NCBI RefSeq assembly: GCF_004000275.1
Contig: NZ_RCIP01000002.1
Span: 124,283 to 188,282 of the forward strand
Length of the DNA stretch: 64,000 nt
Source: Saccharospirillum alexandrii
GTDB lineage: Bacteria > Pseudomonadota > Gammaproteobacteria > Pseudomonadales > Natronospirillaceae
Direction of reading: 5' to 3'
Position 1 is the first letter of the stretch. Each line of letters starts with the position of its first letter. Below, in pieces: positions 11,317 to 20,289 of the stretch. Position numbers and translations under genes: made by a program. Under the pieces are notes generated by a model. That model saw only the letters and a program-made list of their open reading frames with translations, was not told where the DNA came from and searched no databases.

Positions 11317-12980
11317 TGATCACCCTCCATGCGCGCCTGGGGTGGAATCAGATCCGGCTCGACGCCCAGTAAAGGCAGTGCCTGCCGCATAATGCCGTTA
11401 AATACAGGCGCTGCCACCCGACCACCATAATAAGCATCGGAAGGCGGTTCGTTGATCACCACCACGGTGACCACTTCGGGATTTTGGGCCGGCGCTACTC
11501 CCACAAAGGTCGACATATAGCGATCGTCAAAATAACCTTCACCGCCCACCTTGTGCACGGTACCTGTCTTGCCTGCCACACTGAACCAGTCGAGCGTAGC
11601 GGAGGTGCCGGTGCCGCCCGGTTGCACCACAGTCTCCATCATCGCCAGGACCTGACTGGAGATTTCGCCGGAGATGACCTGTGGACCCGTCTCAATGGGC
11701 GCATCCATCAGAATGCGAGCGTTGACCTTGTGTCCGCCATTGGCCAGGGTCGAGTAAGCTTGGGCCAATTGCAGTGGCGTGACCGCAATCCCGTAGCCAT
11801 AGGCCATGGACGCTTGCTCGACCGGCCGCCACTCCACCTGATTCGGCAAGCGGCCAACCGCTTCACCGGGGTAGCCAATGCCCGTACTCTGACCCAGACC
11901 CAGCGAGTAGAGCATGTCCCAGATATCCTGCCCTTCGAGCGCCAGCGCTACCTTGGCCATGCCAATGTTGCTCGACTTGGTAATAATGCCGGTCAGATCC
12001 AATTCACCGTAATTGCGAAAATCGCGAATGGTGTAGCTGCCCAGCCTCATATAGCCCGGGCTGGTATCAATAACGGTGTCGGGTCGGAACTGGCCACTTT
12101 GCAGCGCAACTGCCATGGTGATGGGCTTCATCACCGAACCCGGTTCAAACTGGTCGGTCATCGCCCGGTTGCGCATGGCGGCAGGCGTCATGCTGGCCCG
12201 GTTATTGGGGTTAAAGCCAGGCTGGTTCACCATAGCCAGCACATCACCGGTATGCACATCCATCATCACGACGGACCCGCCGGTTGCGCCCATCTGCGTC
12301 ACGGCTTTCTTCAGCTCCCGGTAGGCCAGATACTGCAACCTCAGGTCCAGGGTCAGACTCAGATCCCGACCCGCCTTCGGGGCTTCGAGCTCGCCAACAT
12401 CACGCACCGACCGGCCAATCAGATCGCGAATCACTTCTTTTTTGCCAGCGCGCGACTGCAACTGCCGGTCGTAAGCCAGCTCAATACCTTCCTGACCACG
12501 GTCGTCAATATCCGTGATCCCAACGATGTGACTGGCCACCTCACCCGCCGGGTAATACCGTTTGTATTCGGTCAGCCCATAAACGCCGGGAATGCCCAGC
12601 GCCAGAATCTCTTCCGCATCAGAAGGTGCCAGGTGGCGGGTTACGTACATGAAGGCGCGGTGTTGCTGGCGGCGCGCCGCCAGCGTGCGTTCACTCACCC
12701 CTGATGCCGCCGCGAGACGGCTGATATCCGACTCGCCAAGCTCGCGAGGGTCGGCCCAGACAGAAACCACGGGTGTACTAACCGCGACCGGCTCGCCATG
12801 GCGATCAGTCAGCATGCCCCGGGGCGCGTTAATCACTTCAGCTCGCTGCCAGCGCGACGTCCCCTGGTCGATCAAAAACTCCTTTTCCAGTACCTGCAAA
12901 CTGAGCACACGCCAAATCACAACTGCCAGCAGAGCCAGCAGTACGATTTGAACGAAATGAAAGCGCCAGTTTGCCAACAT
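11313..12980 (-). CDS. ftsI: Septal transpeptidase FtsI (PBP3)
   Basis: Class B penicillin-binding protein that cross-links septal peptidoglycan. The 555 residues have one N-terminal membrane segment (about 8-28), a PBP dimerisation domain (about 45-200) and a transpeptidase domain. The active-site motifs are S282-VM-K285 (SxxK), S336-S-N338 (SxN) and K471-T-G473 (KTG), so it should be active. The gene starts 33 nt after the ftsL stop, the loosest junction in the cluster. Confidence 0.97.
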   Translation of the reverse strand: MLANWRFHFVQIVLLALLAVVIWRVLSLQVLEKEFLIDQGTSRWQRAEVINAPRGMLTDRHGEPVAVSTPVVSVWADPRELGESDISRLAAASGVSERTLAARRQQHRAFMYVTRHLAPSDAEEILALGIPGVYGLTEYKRYYPAGEVASHIVGITDIDDRGQEGIELAYDRQLQSRAGKKEVIRDLIGRSVRDVGELEAPKAGRDLSLTLDLRLQYLAYRELKKAVTQMGATGGSVVMMDVHTGDVLAMVNQPGFNPNNRASMTPAAMRNRAMTDQFEPGSVMKPITMAVALQSGQFRPDTVIDTSPGYMRLGSYTIRDFRNYGELDLTGIITKSSNIGMAKVALALEGQDIWDMLYSLGLGQSTGIGYPGEAVGRLPNQVEWRPVEQASMAYGYGIAVTPLQLAQAYSTLANGGHKVNARILMDAPIETGPQVISGEISSQVLAMMETVVQPGGTGTSATLDWFSVAGKTGTVHKVGGEGYFDDRYMSTFVGVAPAQNPEVVTVVVINEPPSDAYYGGRVAAPVFNGIMRQALPLLGVEPDLIPPQARMEGDQ

Positions 12981-13013
12981 GATTTTTCCGGCTTCCCTTT
13001 TAAGTGACTCAAC

Positions 13014-13310
13014 TCAGTCTGTTTGTGTTTGCTGTTCGCTTCGGTTCAACCAGCGCATCTGCCCTGGCTCAGGTTCCGACATACCCAACTCTTCGCGCAC
13101 CAGACGCTCGACCCGGGCTGGAGACGAAAAAGCGCTCTCTTCCAGCAGTAAGCGCCCCCATTCTTCTTCCAGTCGCTGCCCTTCCAGCCGCAAAGACTCC
13201 AACTGGGCAAACTGCACCCGGGTCTGGTAGGTCACCTGAATGACCCCGAACGCGGACACCAGCACCGCAACCAGCAACCCCAGTGTCAGCAACCGGGCTG
13301 GCCAGGACAT
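13014..13310 (-). CDS. ftsL: Cell division protein FtsL
   Basis: Small bitopic divisome protein that pairs with FtsB through a periplasmic coiled coil. The 98 residues have one membrane segment (about residues 5-25) followed by a heptad-like stretch rich in Leu, Glu and Gln. I start at the ATG at 13310 because GGAGG lies 7 nt upstream. The open frame reaches back to 13391 inside rsmH, but those codons are not FtsL-like. The call rests on position between rsmH and ftsI plus topology, since the sequence is poorly conserved. Confidence 0.9.
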   Translation of the reverse strand: MSWPARLLTLGLLVAVLVSAFGVIQVTYQTRVQFAQLESLRLEGQRLEEEWGRLLLEESAFSSPARVERLVREELGMSEPEPGQMRWLNRSEQQTQTD

Positions 13311-13323
13311 CACCCGACCTCCA

Positions 13324-14265
13324 TCACAACTTCTCAGCAACCCTGAGGGTTGCACTGCGCGAGCGAATATTGCCCTGCACTTCCGCCGCACTGGCCTTGA
13401 TCGGCTTACCGACCTTTTTCATGGTGCGCGGAATCTCGGCTTCGAGAACCGGCAAACCCGGCGGTAACTCAGGGCCCTGCTCCTGCTCACGAATAAACCG
13501 CTTAACCAGCCGGTCTTCCAGGCTGTGAAAGGTAATGACCGCCAGCCGGCCACCGGGGGCCAGCAATTCAACGCAGTCGGCCAGCAGCGCTTCCAGATCG
13601 GCCAACTCTGCGTTGATGTGTATGCGGATTGCCTGAAAACTGCGCGTTGCCGGGTGCTTGTGACGCTCCCAGGCCGGGTGTGCCTTCGACACGATGTCCG
13701 CCAATTGCAAGGTTGTGGTAATAGGTGCTTCACCGCGCGCGCGCACGATGGCGCGGGCAATCCGGCGGCTGTAGCGCTCATCGCCGTAGCGAAACAGCAC
13801 ATTGGCCAGGTCCGTTTCGCCAACGTGCGCAATCCACTGTGCTGCACTGACGCCCGCGGTCGGATCCATGCGCATATCCAAAGGACCATCCGCGCGGAAA
13901 CTGAACCCCCGGCTGGCATCATCCAGCTGCGGCGAAGACACACCCAGGTCCAGCAAGATGCCATTAACCCGGCCGGCCAGATCGCGCTGCTGCAACTGAG
14001 ATTTCAAATCGGCGAAGCTGGCGTGGCAGACGCTGACCCGGGAATCCCGCTCAGCCAGCTCATTGGCCGTCGCGATCGCCAGCGGGTCCTTATCCACCAC
14101 GACCAACTGACCCGAGGGCGACAACTGCTCTAACAACAAACGGCTGTGCCCCCCCCGGCCGAAAGTACCGTCGACGTAGACGCCATCCGCCACCCGCAAT
14201 GCCGCCACGGTCTCGTGCAGCAAAACGGTTTCATGACTGAACGCCTGGTCCGGTGTTGGGGTCAC
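13324..14265 (-). CDS. rsmH: 16S rRNA m4C1402 methyltransferase RsmH (MraW)
   Basis: S-adenosylmethionine-dependent methyltransferase for N4 of C1402 in 16S rRNA. The 313 residues show the N-terminal HETVLLHETVAAL, the SAM site VDGTFGRGGHSRLLL, GILLDLGVSSPQLDD and the C-terminal TFHSLEDRLVKRF. All are family signatures. It overlaps mraZ by 4 nt (ATGA). Confidence 0.97.
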   Translation of the reverse strand: MTPTPDQAFSHETVLLHETVAALRVADGVYVDGTFGRGGHSRLLLEQLSPSGQLVVVDKDPLAIATANELAERDSRVSVCHASFADLKSQLQQRDLAGRVNGILLDLGVSSPQLDDASRGFSFRADGPLDMRMDPTAGVSAAQWIAHVGETDLANVLFRYGDERYSRRIARAIVRARGEAPITTTLQLADIVSKAHPAWERHKHPATRSFQAIRIHINAELADLEALLADCVELLAPGGRLAVITFHSLEDRLVKRFIREQEQGPELPPGLPVLEAEIPRTMKKVGKPIKASAAEVQGNIRSRSATLRVAEKL

Positions 14266-14717
14266 AGTGAAATTTGCTCCAGTTCTTCAGTTAGGGTGTC
14301 TTCATCGCCGGCTTCATCCAGGTAGGCATCGCGCGTGCGCTCCCACAGTTCTTCCGACCACAATTCAAATTTGTTGCCCTGGCCCAGCAGCACGACTTTT
14401 TTATCCAGGCTGGCATAATCCCGCAGCGGCGGCGGAATCAGCACCCGACCGGAACCGTCCATCTCCACATCCGTCGCATGACCGACCAGCAAACGCTGAA
14501 TACGGCGGGCCGCCTTGTTGAAGCTGGACAGTGCAGTGATTTTTTCCTGAATGACTTCCCACTCATCCAGCGGGTAAATCAGCAAACAGCGGGCTTCAGT
14601 ATCAATGGTGACCACTAGCTGGCCTTCGGCCAGCGCCTGTAACACAGAGCGGTAACGACTGGGCACGGCGAGGCGACCCTTGGCATCCAATGCCAGGGTG
14701 TGCACTCCTCGGAGCAT
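14262..14717 (-). CDS. mraZ: Transcriptional regulator / cell-division protein MraZ
   Basis: DNA-binding protein that heads and autoregulates the dcw cluster. It contains two SpoVT/AbrB-like swapped-hairpin repeats. The first is near the N-terminus (LALDAKGRLAVPSRYR); the second carries DGSGRVLIPPPLRDYA. I chose the ATG at 14717 (MLRGVHTLALDAKGR) because it gives the family start and about 151 residues. An in-frame ATG at 14741 would add 8 residues, and neither start has a strong ribosome site. Confidence 0.9.
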   Translation of the reverse strand: MLRGVHTLALDAKGRLAVPSRYRSVLQALAEGQLVVTIDTEARCLLIYPLDEWEVIQEKITALSSFNKAARRIQRLLVGHATDVEMDGSGRVLIPPPLRDYASLDKKVVLLGQGNKFELWSEELWERTRDAYLDEAGDEDTLTEELEQISL

Positions 14718-14833
14718 GATTGTGTCGGTCGCTCGTGCCATGGTGGTCGTAATCCGTTGTGTTGGTCTGACTTCCTGTTGGGTTGTGCCGGATGCGTGCC
14801 CGGGTGCCTAACGGCCAATTCCGGTCAATCCCT

Positions 14834-14868
14834 GCCCTTCAAACCCACTTTTTGCCACTTTTCTCCAC
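14834..14868 (-). promoter_or_regulatory. MraZ-box array upstream of mraZ (period-10 GTGG repeats)
   Basis: On the minus strand, GTGGA, GTGGC and GTGGG occur at exactly 10-nt spacing (14864-14868, 14854-14858, 14844-14848). A weaker AGGGC follows in register (14834-14838). MraZ is known to bind GTGGG-type repeats separated by 5-nt spacers upstream of its own operon. The array lies about 120-150 nt upstream of mraZ and is the likely autorepression site. I could not assign a clear -35/-10 pair. Confidence 0.75.
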
Positions 14869-15390
14869 ATAACGACACTATAGGAGTCACGCGACCCACA
14901 AGCAAGTGGTCACTAGCCTGGGAGCTTCAGAAAAAACCACTAAAAACAGCAAGTTAGGAAATAGCGCACAATCCCACACCCTAAAGTTAGCGACCACTAA
15001 CACACCAAACCCAAGCAAACAGACCAACTTGGCCGCTCAAGTTAAAGTGACACATTAAGTTAAAGAATATTTTGGAATATAAAACCAGCCTATAAGTCAC
15101 ATAGAGAATTACAGAAGCAGAACACCGGTCAGATGTGAAACGGCGCACAGCCGCATCGTTACGGGCTTTGCGGTTTGCTGACATTGGACTTCAGAAGGAG
15201 ACGGAACCGTGTCGTTTGCCAAAGAAAATACGGTCAAAAAATGAAGCCGCCATAAATAGTGCAGCGAGCTACTTGCATTGAGGTTCAAACGAATTAAAGA
15301 GGGGCTAATCAACACGGCGCCAAACAAGCGCTGGCTGTTGAGTCTACCTGTACGACCCCTATTCCGGGGCATATCAAGGAGGATAAAAGA
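14869..15390. other. Intergenic region between the dcw promoter region and rnpB
   Basis: About 520 bases of lower-GC, non-coding sequence between the divergently used upstream side of mraZ and the 3' end of rnpB. Both flanking genes are on the minus strand, so this must hold the rnpB terminator/processing region and possibly the distal dcw promoter. I see no convincing gene, tRNA or strong terminator hairpin with a U-tract. Confidence 0.5.
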
Positions 15391-15738
15391 GGGCGAGTCA
15401 GCCGATAAGCCGGGTTCTGTCGTGGACAGTCATTCGTCTAGCCCTGCAGTCACCCGCAGGGTCAAGCAGCCTACCCGGTCCCGACGCGGGCCGCGCCTTA
15501 GTGGGACCCTATTTGGCCTTGCTCCAGGTGGGGTTTACCATCGCCAGCTCTGTTACCAGACCTGCGGTGCGCTCTTACCGCACCTTTTCACCCTTACCGC
15601 TCGCGAACGAGAGGCGGTTTCCTTTCTGCTGCACTTTCCGTCGGCTTTCGCCGCCCAGACGTTATCTGGCACCCTGCCCTATGGAGCCCGGACTTTCCTC
15701 TCCTTCTTTCGAAGCAGCGACTGTCTGGCCAACTCGCG
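15391..15738 (-). ncRNA. rnpB: RNase P RNA (class A)
   Basis: Catalytic RNA of ribonuclease P, which matures tRNA 5' ends. Read on the minus strand, it contains the universal segments GAGGAAAGTCCGGGCTCCAT (5' side), AGGGTGAAAAGGTGCGGTAAG, GGTAAACCCCACCTGGAGCA, and the 3' stretch ACGACAGAACCCGGCTTATC. The 5' GCGAGTTGGCC pairs with the 3' GGCTGACTCGC to form helix P1, and this pairing fixes the ends to within a few bases. Length (about 348 nt) is normal for type A. Confidence 0.95.
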
Positions 15739-15801
15739 GGGCGCACAATACGGGAAACCCGACGAATCGCAAGTGTTTTTCTGTCGCAGCGCCCCTGAAC
15801 C

Positions 15802-16659
15802 TCAATCGGCCCGATTCAACCCGGTAATCAGCTCATACCACTCTTTCTTGCGCCCACCGATTAACGACACCATGGCGGCCGCTGCCTGCTTGGGCGGCAT
15901 CAGTGGTGCCAATACAACTGCCAGCGCTTTGGGGTCCAGCCCAACCGACGAGTCCGTACGCGCCTCCCCGGCCACCATCACCACAAACTCACCTTTACGT
16001 TGATGCTCGTCCGCCTCAACCCAGCCGAGCACCTCATCGAGTGTGCCCCGCAAGACCGTTTCAAAGGTCTTGGTCAGCTCCCGGGCAACCACCACTCGCC
16101 GCTCGCCACCATAGACCGATACCATGTCCGCCAGACTGGCCAGAATGCGGTGACTGCTTTCGTAAAACACCAGGGTGTGAGGGCTCTCTGCACAGGCTTG
16201 CAACGCTTTTTGCCGGGCGGCCGTTTTAGCTGGCAGAAAGCCTTCGAAGCGCCAGTGATCCGTCGGCAGGCCCGCGACACTCAAGGCGGTAATGACCGCG
16301 CTGACCCCGGGAACCGGGTGCACCGGAAAGCCGGCGTCGGCCACGGCCTGAACCAGGTGATAGCCAGGGTCGGAGATCAGCGGCGTACCGGCATCGCTGA
16401 TCAGCGCGACCGACTGGCCTTGCTCCAGTAAAGAAACAATAAAGTGTCCACGGTCACGCTCATTGTGCTCATGGACGGAGATGAGCCGGGGTGACGCTCC
16501 CAGATGATCCAGCAGACGGCGGCTGTGCCGGGTATCTTCAGCGCAGCAAACGTCCACGGACGACAGCACCGAAACCGCACGGCGCGTAATATCATCCAGA
16601 TTTCCGATGGGCGTCGCGACGACATAAAGAGCCGCTGGCAGAGTTGTATTGGCAGACAT
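15802..16659 (-). CDS. rsmI: 16S rRNA 2'-O-ribose C1402 methyltransferase RsmI
   Basis: SAM-dependent tetrapyrrole-methylase-fold enzyme that 2'-O-methylates C1402 of 16S rRNA, the same nucleotide modified by RsmH further along. The 285 residues begin with ALYVVATPIGNLDDITRRAV and contain CAEDTRHSRRLLDHL, ALISDAGTPLISDPGYHLV and VFYESSHRI, all RsmI signatures. GAGG lies 5 nt before the ATG. It is divergent from lpoA, as in E. coli. Confidence 0.95.
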   Translation of the reverse strand: MSANTTLPAALYVVATPIGNLDDITRRAVSVLSSVDVCCAEDTRHSRRLLDHLGASPRLISVHEHNERDRGHFIVSLLEQGQSVALISDAGTPLISDPGYHLVQAVADAGFPVHPVPGVSAVITALSVAGLPTDHWRFEGFLPAKTAARQKALQACAESPHTLVFYESSHRILASLADMVSVYGGERRVVVARELTKTFETVLRGTLDEVLGWVEADEHQRKGEFVVMVAGEARTDSSVGLDPKALAVVLAPLMPPKQAAAAMVSLIGGRKKEWYELITGLNRAD

Positions 16660-16824
16660 GAGACCTCGGTTGGGTGGTGCAGAAGCACCCGGGCAGACTA
16701 GGGTTAACGGGAACGGTAATTACCGACACTGTACCAGAAGCGGCTTCCTTACAGGCAACGCCCTATTTCATCTTCACTTTATTCAGTAGAATGCTGGTAA
16801 TCCATTGTAACCAGCGCCCGGTCC

Positions 16825-18651
16825 ATGTTGAAAATGCCCACCATCAAAACTGCTCTGCCACTTTGCATCGGAATTGCCATCGCGATGCTGGCCGGATGCG
16901 CCAGCCAGTCAACAACCCCGGAACCGTCGTCGGATGAATCGGTACAAACGGTCGACGGCCTGGTCGATCAACGCCTGGACCAGGCGCAGGCATTGCTTGA
17001 AGACTACCAGGTCAATGAAGCCGAGGTGGTACTGAGCGGTCTTCAGTTCAATCAGTTAACCACGGCCCAGCGAACGCGCTACGCCCAACTCCGAGCCGAG
17101 CTGGCGCTGAGCCTGGGTGACGGCAATGAAGCACTCAACTGGCTCAGTGGCGACCGCGCTTCCCTGTTCGATGGCTTGCCGCTGGAGCAGCAAAAAGTCA
17201 TCAGCCTGATGCGAGCGGAAGCTTACGAATATTCCGGCAGCTATTTGTCGGCCGCGCGTGAGCGAATATTTCTGGCGCCGGTTTTAGAAGGTGATGATGC
17301 CCGCTTCAATAACGAGCAGATTTGGTTCGACCTGCAACTGGTGCCCGAAGAATCGATTCGCGACCTGGTGGCGGCAGAATCGAGCCCCGACCTGACCGGT
17401 TGGCTTGAGCTGGCGCTGATCGCACGGGACAATCCGGACGACCTGCGCCGCCAGGTGATCGCCATCGACGAATGGATAAACAGCCACCCGTCACACCCGG
17501 CCGCTCAGAACATCCCCGGTGACCTGGCCTTACTGCGCCAACTGGCCAACACCCAGCCACGCAACATCGCGGTACTGCTGCCACTGTCGGGTCCGCTGGA
17601 GATGGCCGGCAAAGCCATACGCAGCGGCTTGTTAGCTGCCTGGTATGAATCGAGCCTTGAAGAGGGCGAAGTCCCCTCACTGACCTTCTTTGACACCACC
17701 GAAAATGCCGATGCCTATAACACCTATAAGCAAGCCGTGTTCGAAGGCGCAGATTTGATCATCGGTCCGCTCGATAAAACGCGGGTTCAGCAATTGCAGC
17801 AACAAACCGTGCTGTCAGTTCCGGTACTGGCCTTGAACTACAGCGACCTCGCGGGCAGCGGTCCATCCAACTTTTACCAGTTCGGTCTGGCACCGGAAGA
17901 CGAAGCCAAGCAGGTTGCCGAGCAGGCCTGGCAGCAGGGCAACCGCAACGCCATGGTGCTGGCACCCGATTCTGAATGGGGCCGCAAAGTGAGCGACACC
18001 TTCGTTCGCAACTGGGAAACCCAGGGCGGGCGGATAACCAGCAAATCGCTCTATACCCAGCCAGACCAATACCTCAACACGGTTCGCCGGGCACTCAATA
18101 TCGACCAGAGTGAACGACGCATGCGTGCGCTCGATACTCTGATTGAGCGAGACATTATTTTTGAACCACGCCGGCGCGAAGACATCGACATGATATTCAT
18201 GGTCGCTTTTCCGTCCCAGGCTCGACAGCTTAAACCCATGCTGAACTTTCAATACGCCTCGGACATTCCGGTTATGGCCACATCGCACCTGTATGATGGC
18301 ACCCGCAACACCAGCCGCGATCAGGATCTGAACGGCGTGTCGTTCGTCGAAATGCCCTGGGAGCTGCGCGAAAACCCGATCAAGCGCGATGTCCGGGCAG
18401 CGTTCAATGAACAGTTTGCCGGCTTTGAATCTCTGGTCGCATTGGGAGTAGACAGCTACCGCCTCTATCCACGCTTGCCACAACTGCAACAGTTTCCAGA
18501 CACCCGCGTCTACGGTGTCACCGGCACTTTAAGGCTCGATGCCCGGCAACGCATTGAGCGCGAGCTGACCTGGGCCCAGTTCAGCAACGGTGAAGTTCGC
18601 CCCGGCACCGGGCTGATCAACGTACTCAACCCAACGGGCACAACACCCTGA
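16825..18651 (+). CDS. lpoA: Penicillin-binding protein activator LpoA (LppC family lipoprotein)
   Basis: Outer-membrane lipoprotein that activates the bifunctional synthase PBP1a from the outside. The 608 residues start with a lipoprotein signal ending in a lipobox (MLAGC, Cys25). Then come a helical TPR-like N-terminal domain (about 30-235) and a periplasmic-binding-protein-like C-terminal domain beginning near NIAVLLPLSGPLEMAGKAI. It is followed by yraN with a 1-nt overlap, the standard arrangement opposite rsmI. Confidence 0.92.
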   Translation: MLKMPTIKTALPLCIGIAIAMLAGCASQSTTPEPSSDESVQTVDGLVDQRLDQAQALLEDYQVNEAEVVLSGLQFNQLTTAQRTRYAQLRAELALSLGDGNEALNWLSGDRASLFDGLPLEQQKVISLMRAEAYEYSGSYLSAARERIFLAPVLEGDDARFNNEQIWFDLQLVPEESIRDLVAAESSPDLTGWLELALIARDNPDDLRRQVIAIDEWINSHPSHPAAQNIPGDLALLRQLANTQPRNIAVLLPLSGPLEMAGKAIRSGLLAAWYESSLEEGEVPSLTFFDTTENADAYNTYKQAVFEGADLIIGPLDKTRVQQLQQQTVLSVPVLALNYSDLAGSGPSNFYQFGLAPEDEAKQVAEQAWQQGNRNAMVLAPDSEWGRKVSDTFVRNWETQGGRITSKSLYTQPDQYLNTVRRALNIDQSERRMRALDTLIERDIIFEPRRREDIDMIFMVAFPSQARQLKPMLNFQYASDIPVMATSHLYDGTRNTSRDQDLNGVSFVEMPWELRENPIKRDVRAAFNEQFAGFESLVALGVDSYRLYPRLPQLQQFPDTRVYGVTGTLRLDARQRIERELTWAQFSNGEVRPGTGLINVLNPTGTTP

Positions 18652-19004
18652 TGGTTTGGCGACCGGTAAAAGGCGGCGATGCGGAAGACCAGGCTTACGA
18701 CTGGTGCCAGCAACAGGGCTGGACGGTACTGGCGCGCAATTTTCAGGTAAAGGTTGGCGAGATCGATCTGATTTGCCGCGATGGAGAAACGCTGGTGTTT
18801 GTCGAAGTCCGGCAACGCCGTAACGAGCGGTTTGGCTCCGCCAGCGCCAGCGTGACCCCCGCGAAACAGAAAAAGCTGATTCGGGCGGCACAATGGTATT
18901 TGCAATCTAACCCGGCGCAAGCCCGCTGTGGCGCTCGCTTTGATGTACTGGCACTTGATAAGAACAATGCCATCCACTGGATTAAAGGAGCCTTTGCGGC
19001 CTGA
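18651..19004 (+). CDS. yraN: YraN family protein (UPF0102, predicted nuclease fold)
   Basis: Small 117-residue protein of the UPF0102/YraN family. It has the restriction-endonuclease-like core: AEDQAYDWCQQQGWTVLARN, then VGEIDLICRDGETLVFVEVR, whose E-x-D and E-V-R residues form the putative metal site. Its cellular role is not established. It shares one base with both neighbours (TGATG junctions), so it is translated with lpoA and diaA. Confidence 0.9.
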   Translation: MVWRPVKGGDAEDQAYDWCQQQGWTVLARNFQVKVGEIDLICRDGETLVFVEVRQRRNERFGSASASVTPAKQKKLIRAAQWYLQSNPAQARCGARFDVLALDKNNAIHWIKGAFAA

Positions 19005-19600
19005 TGACCGAGCCCGATGACATTCTCTACGAGCACATTGGCCAAAGCCTGGAATCCTTTCAGTGGGTGGCCGAACAACTCGACGAATTGCTGCACCACG
19101 GCGCCGACCTGCTAACCGAAGCGCTGCTTAACGACGGAAAAATACTGGTCTGCGGCATGGGCAGTTCCGCCGCACTGGGCCAGGGCTTTGCCACGGGCAT
19201 GCTCAGTCGATTCGACCGGGAGCGTCCCGGCTTGCCCGTCTTGGCGCTGTCGGGAGACGGGTCGCTGATGAGTGGCATCAGCTACGACACCAACCCCAAT
19301 GACATCTTCGCCCGTCAGGTTCGCACGCTCGGGCACGAACAGGACGTGCTGCTCGCGATTTCAGCATCGGGCAAAGCGCCTGCCGTCATCAAAGCGGTGC
19401 AGGCTGCTCACGACATGGGTTTGTGCGTTGTCGCACTAACCGGGCCGGACGGTGGTGACATCGCCACCCTGTTGGAAGAGAATGATGTTGAACTCAGTGT
19501 TTCCGGCGCCACCAATACCAGTCTGCAGCTCACCCACCATTTGATTCTGAACTGCCTGGGTGCGCTGATCGAACATCAATTATTTGGAAGTGAGCTCTGA
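19004..19600 (+). CDS. diaA: SIS-domain DnaA initiator-associating protein DiaA-like
   Basis: 198-residue SIS (sugar isomerase) fold protein. Visible motifs are ILVCGMGSSAALGQGFATGM and LLAISASGKAPAVIKAVQAA, the phosphosugar-binding loops. Length and position after yraN and before a BON lipoprotein match DiaA, which binds DnaA and times replication initiation. The paralogue GmhA (sedoheptulose-7-phosphate isomerase) has a similar fold, so the assignment rests on context. Confidence 0.82.
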   Translation: MTEPDDILYEHIGQSLESFQWVAEQLDELLHHGADLLTEALLNDGKILVCGMGSSAALGQGFATGMLSRFDRERPGLPVLALSGDGSLMSGISYDTNPNDIFARQVRTLGHEQDVLLAISASGKAPAVIKAVQAAHDMGLCVVALTGPDGGDIATLLEENDVELSVSGATNTSLQLTHHLILNCLGALIEHQLFGSEL

Positions 19601-19601
19601 T

Positions 19602-20171
19602 ATGAAACTCCCTGTTATCATCGTTATGTCCGGTTTTCTCGCCCTCAGCGGGTGCGCTAGCCTGCTAGGCAGCGCCACCGATGAGCCCATTGTTCCTGAC
19701 ACCGAAGGCCGCAGCATGGGCCAGGTGATTGACGACAACAGCCTCGAAACGCGCTTGGCCGTCAACCTCGACAAAGCCGATGAGCGGTTCAGCCAGAGCC
19801 GCATTGGCATTCACGTTAACAGCGGTCTGGTGCTTCTGGTTGGTCAGGTTCCCAGCACCGACCTTATTGCCCGGGCCACCGAGGTTGCGCGCAATGACCC
19901 TACGGTTGAAGCTGTGCACAACCACCTTTCTGCCAAGGCACCTATCTCAGCGGGCGTGCGCACGAACGACTCCTGGCTCGAGGTAAAAGTTAAATCGAGA
20001 ATGTTTACCACCGATGAATTCTCCTCATCCAACGTGAATATTGTGGTTGAAGAAGGTGTTGTTTATTTGCTTGGCCGCGTGACCCGTGAGACTGCGCAAC
20101 AGGCGGTGACTATCGCGTCGGAAGTCTCGGGCGTGCAAAAAGTGGTGACGGTTTTTACCCCGGCCGACTAA
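19602..20171 (+). CDS. dolP: BON-domain outer-membrane lipoprotein (DolP/YraP-like)
   Basis: 189-residue lipoprotein. The start at 19602 gives a signal peptide ending in lipobox LSGC, with two BON domains after it (about residues 45-105 and 125-185). BON domains bind anionic phospholipid; DolP maintains outer-membrane integrity at division sites in E. coli. An upstream in-frame ATG at 19584 would place extra residues before the signal and is unlikely. It sits just after diaA, as in E. coli. Confidence 0.88.
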   Translation: MKLPVIIVMSGFLALSGCASLLGSATDEPIVPDTEGRSMGQVIDDNSLETRLAVNLDKADERFSQSRIGIHVNSGLVLLVGQVPSTDLIARATEVARNDPTVEAVHNHLSAKAPISAGVRTNDSWLEVKVKSRMFTTDEFSSSNVNIVVEEGVVYLLGRVTRETAQQAVTIASEVSGVQKVVTVFTPAD

Positions 20172-20289
20172 TGGCAGCCAGCACCGGGAAGACTCGGAAT
20201 AATTTGAAGCACGCGCAGACAAGCGCAGTAACTGCGACTAAGCTTTAGACAACAGCCGCCGAATGTATCGACCCTGTGAGGAACTGGCC

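Noticed and set aside
10240-11319. 359-codon plus-strand frame
   Set aside because: It is antisense to murE and has no motifs or ribosome site.
15194-15244. 11-codon GTG mini-gene preceded by GGAG in the region upstream of rnpB/mraZ
   Set aside because: Too short to judge, no downstream gene on the same strand for a leader peptide to control, and such matches arise by chance.
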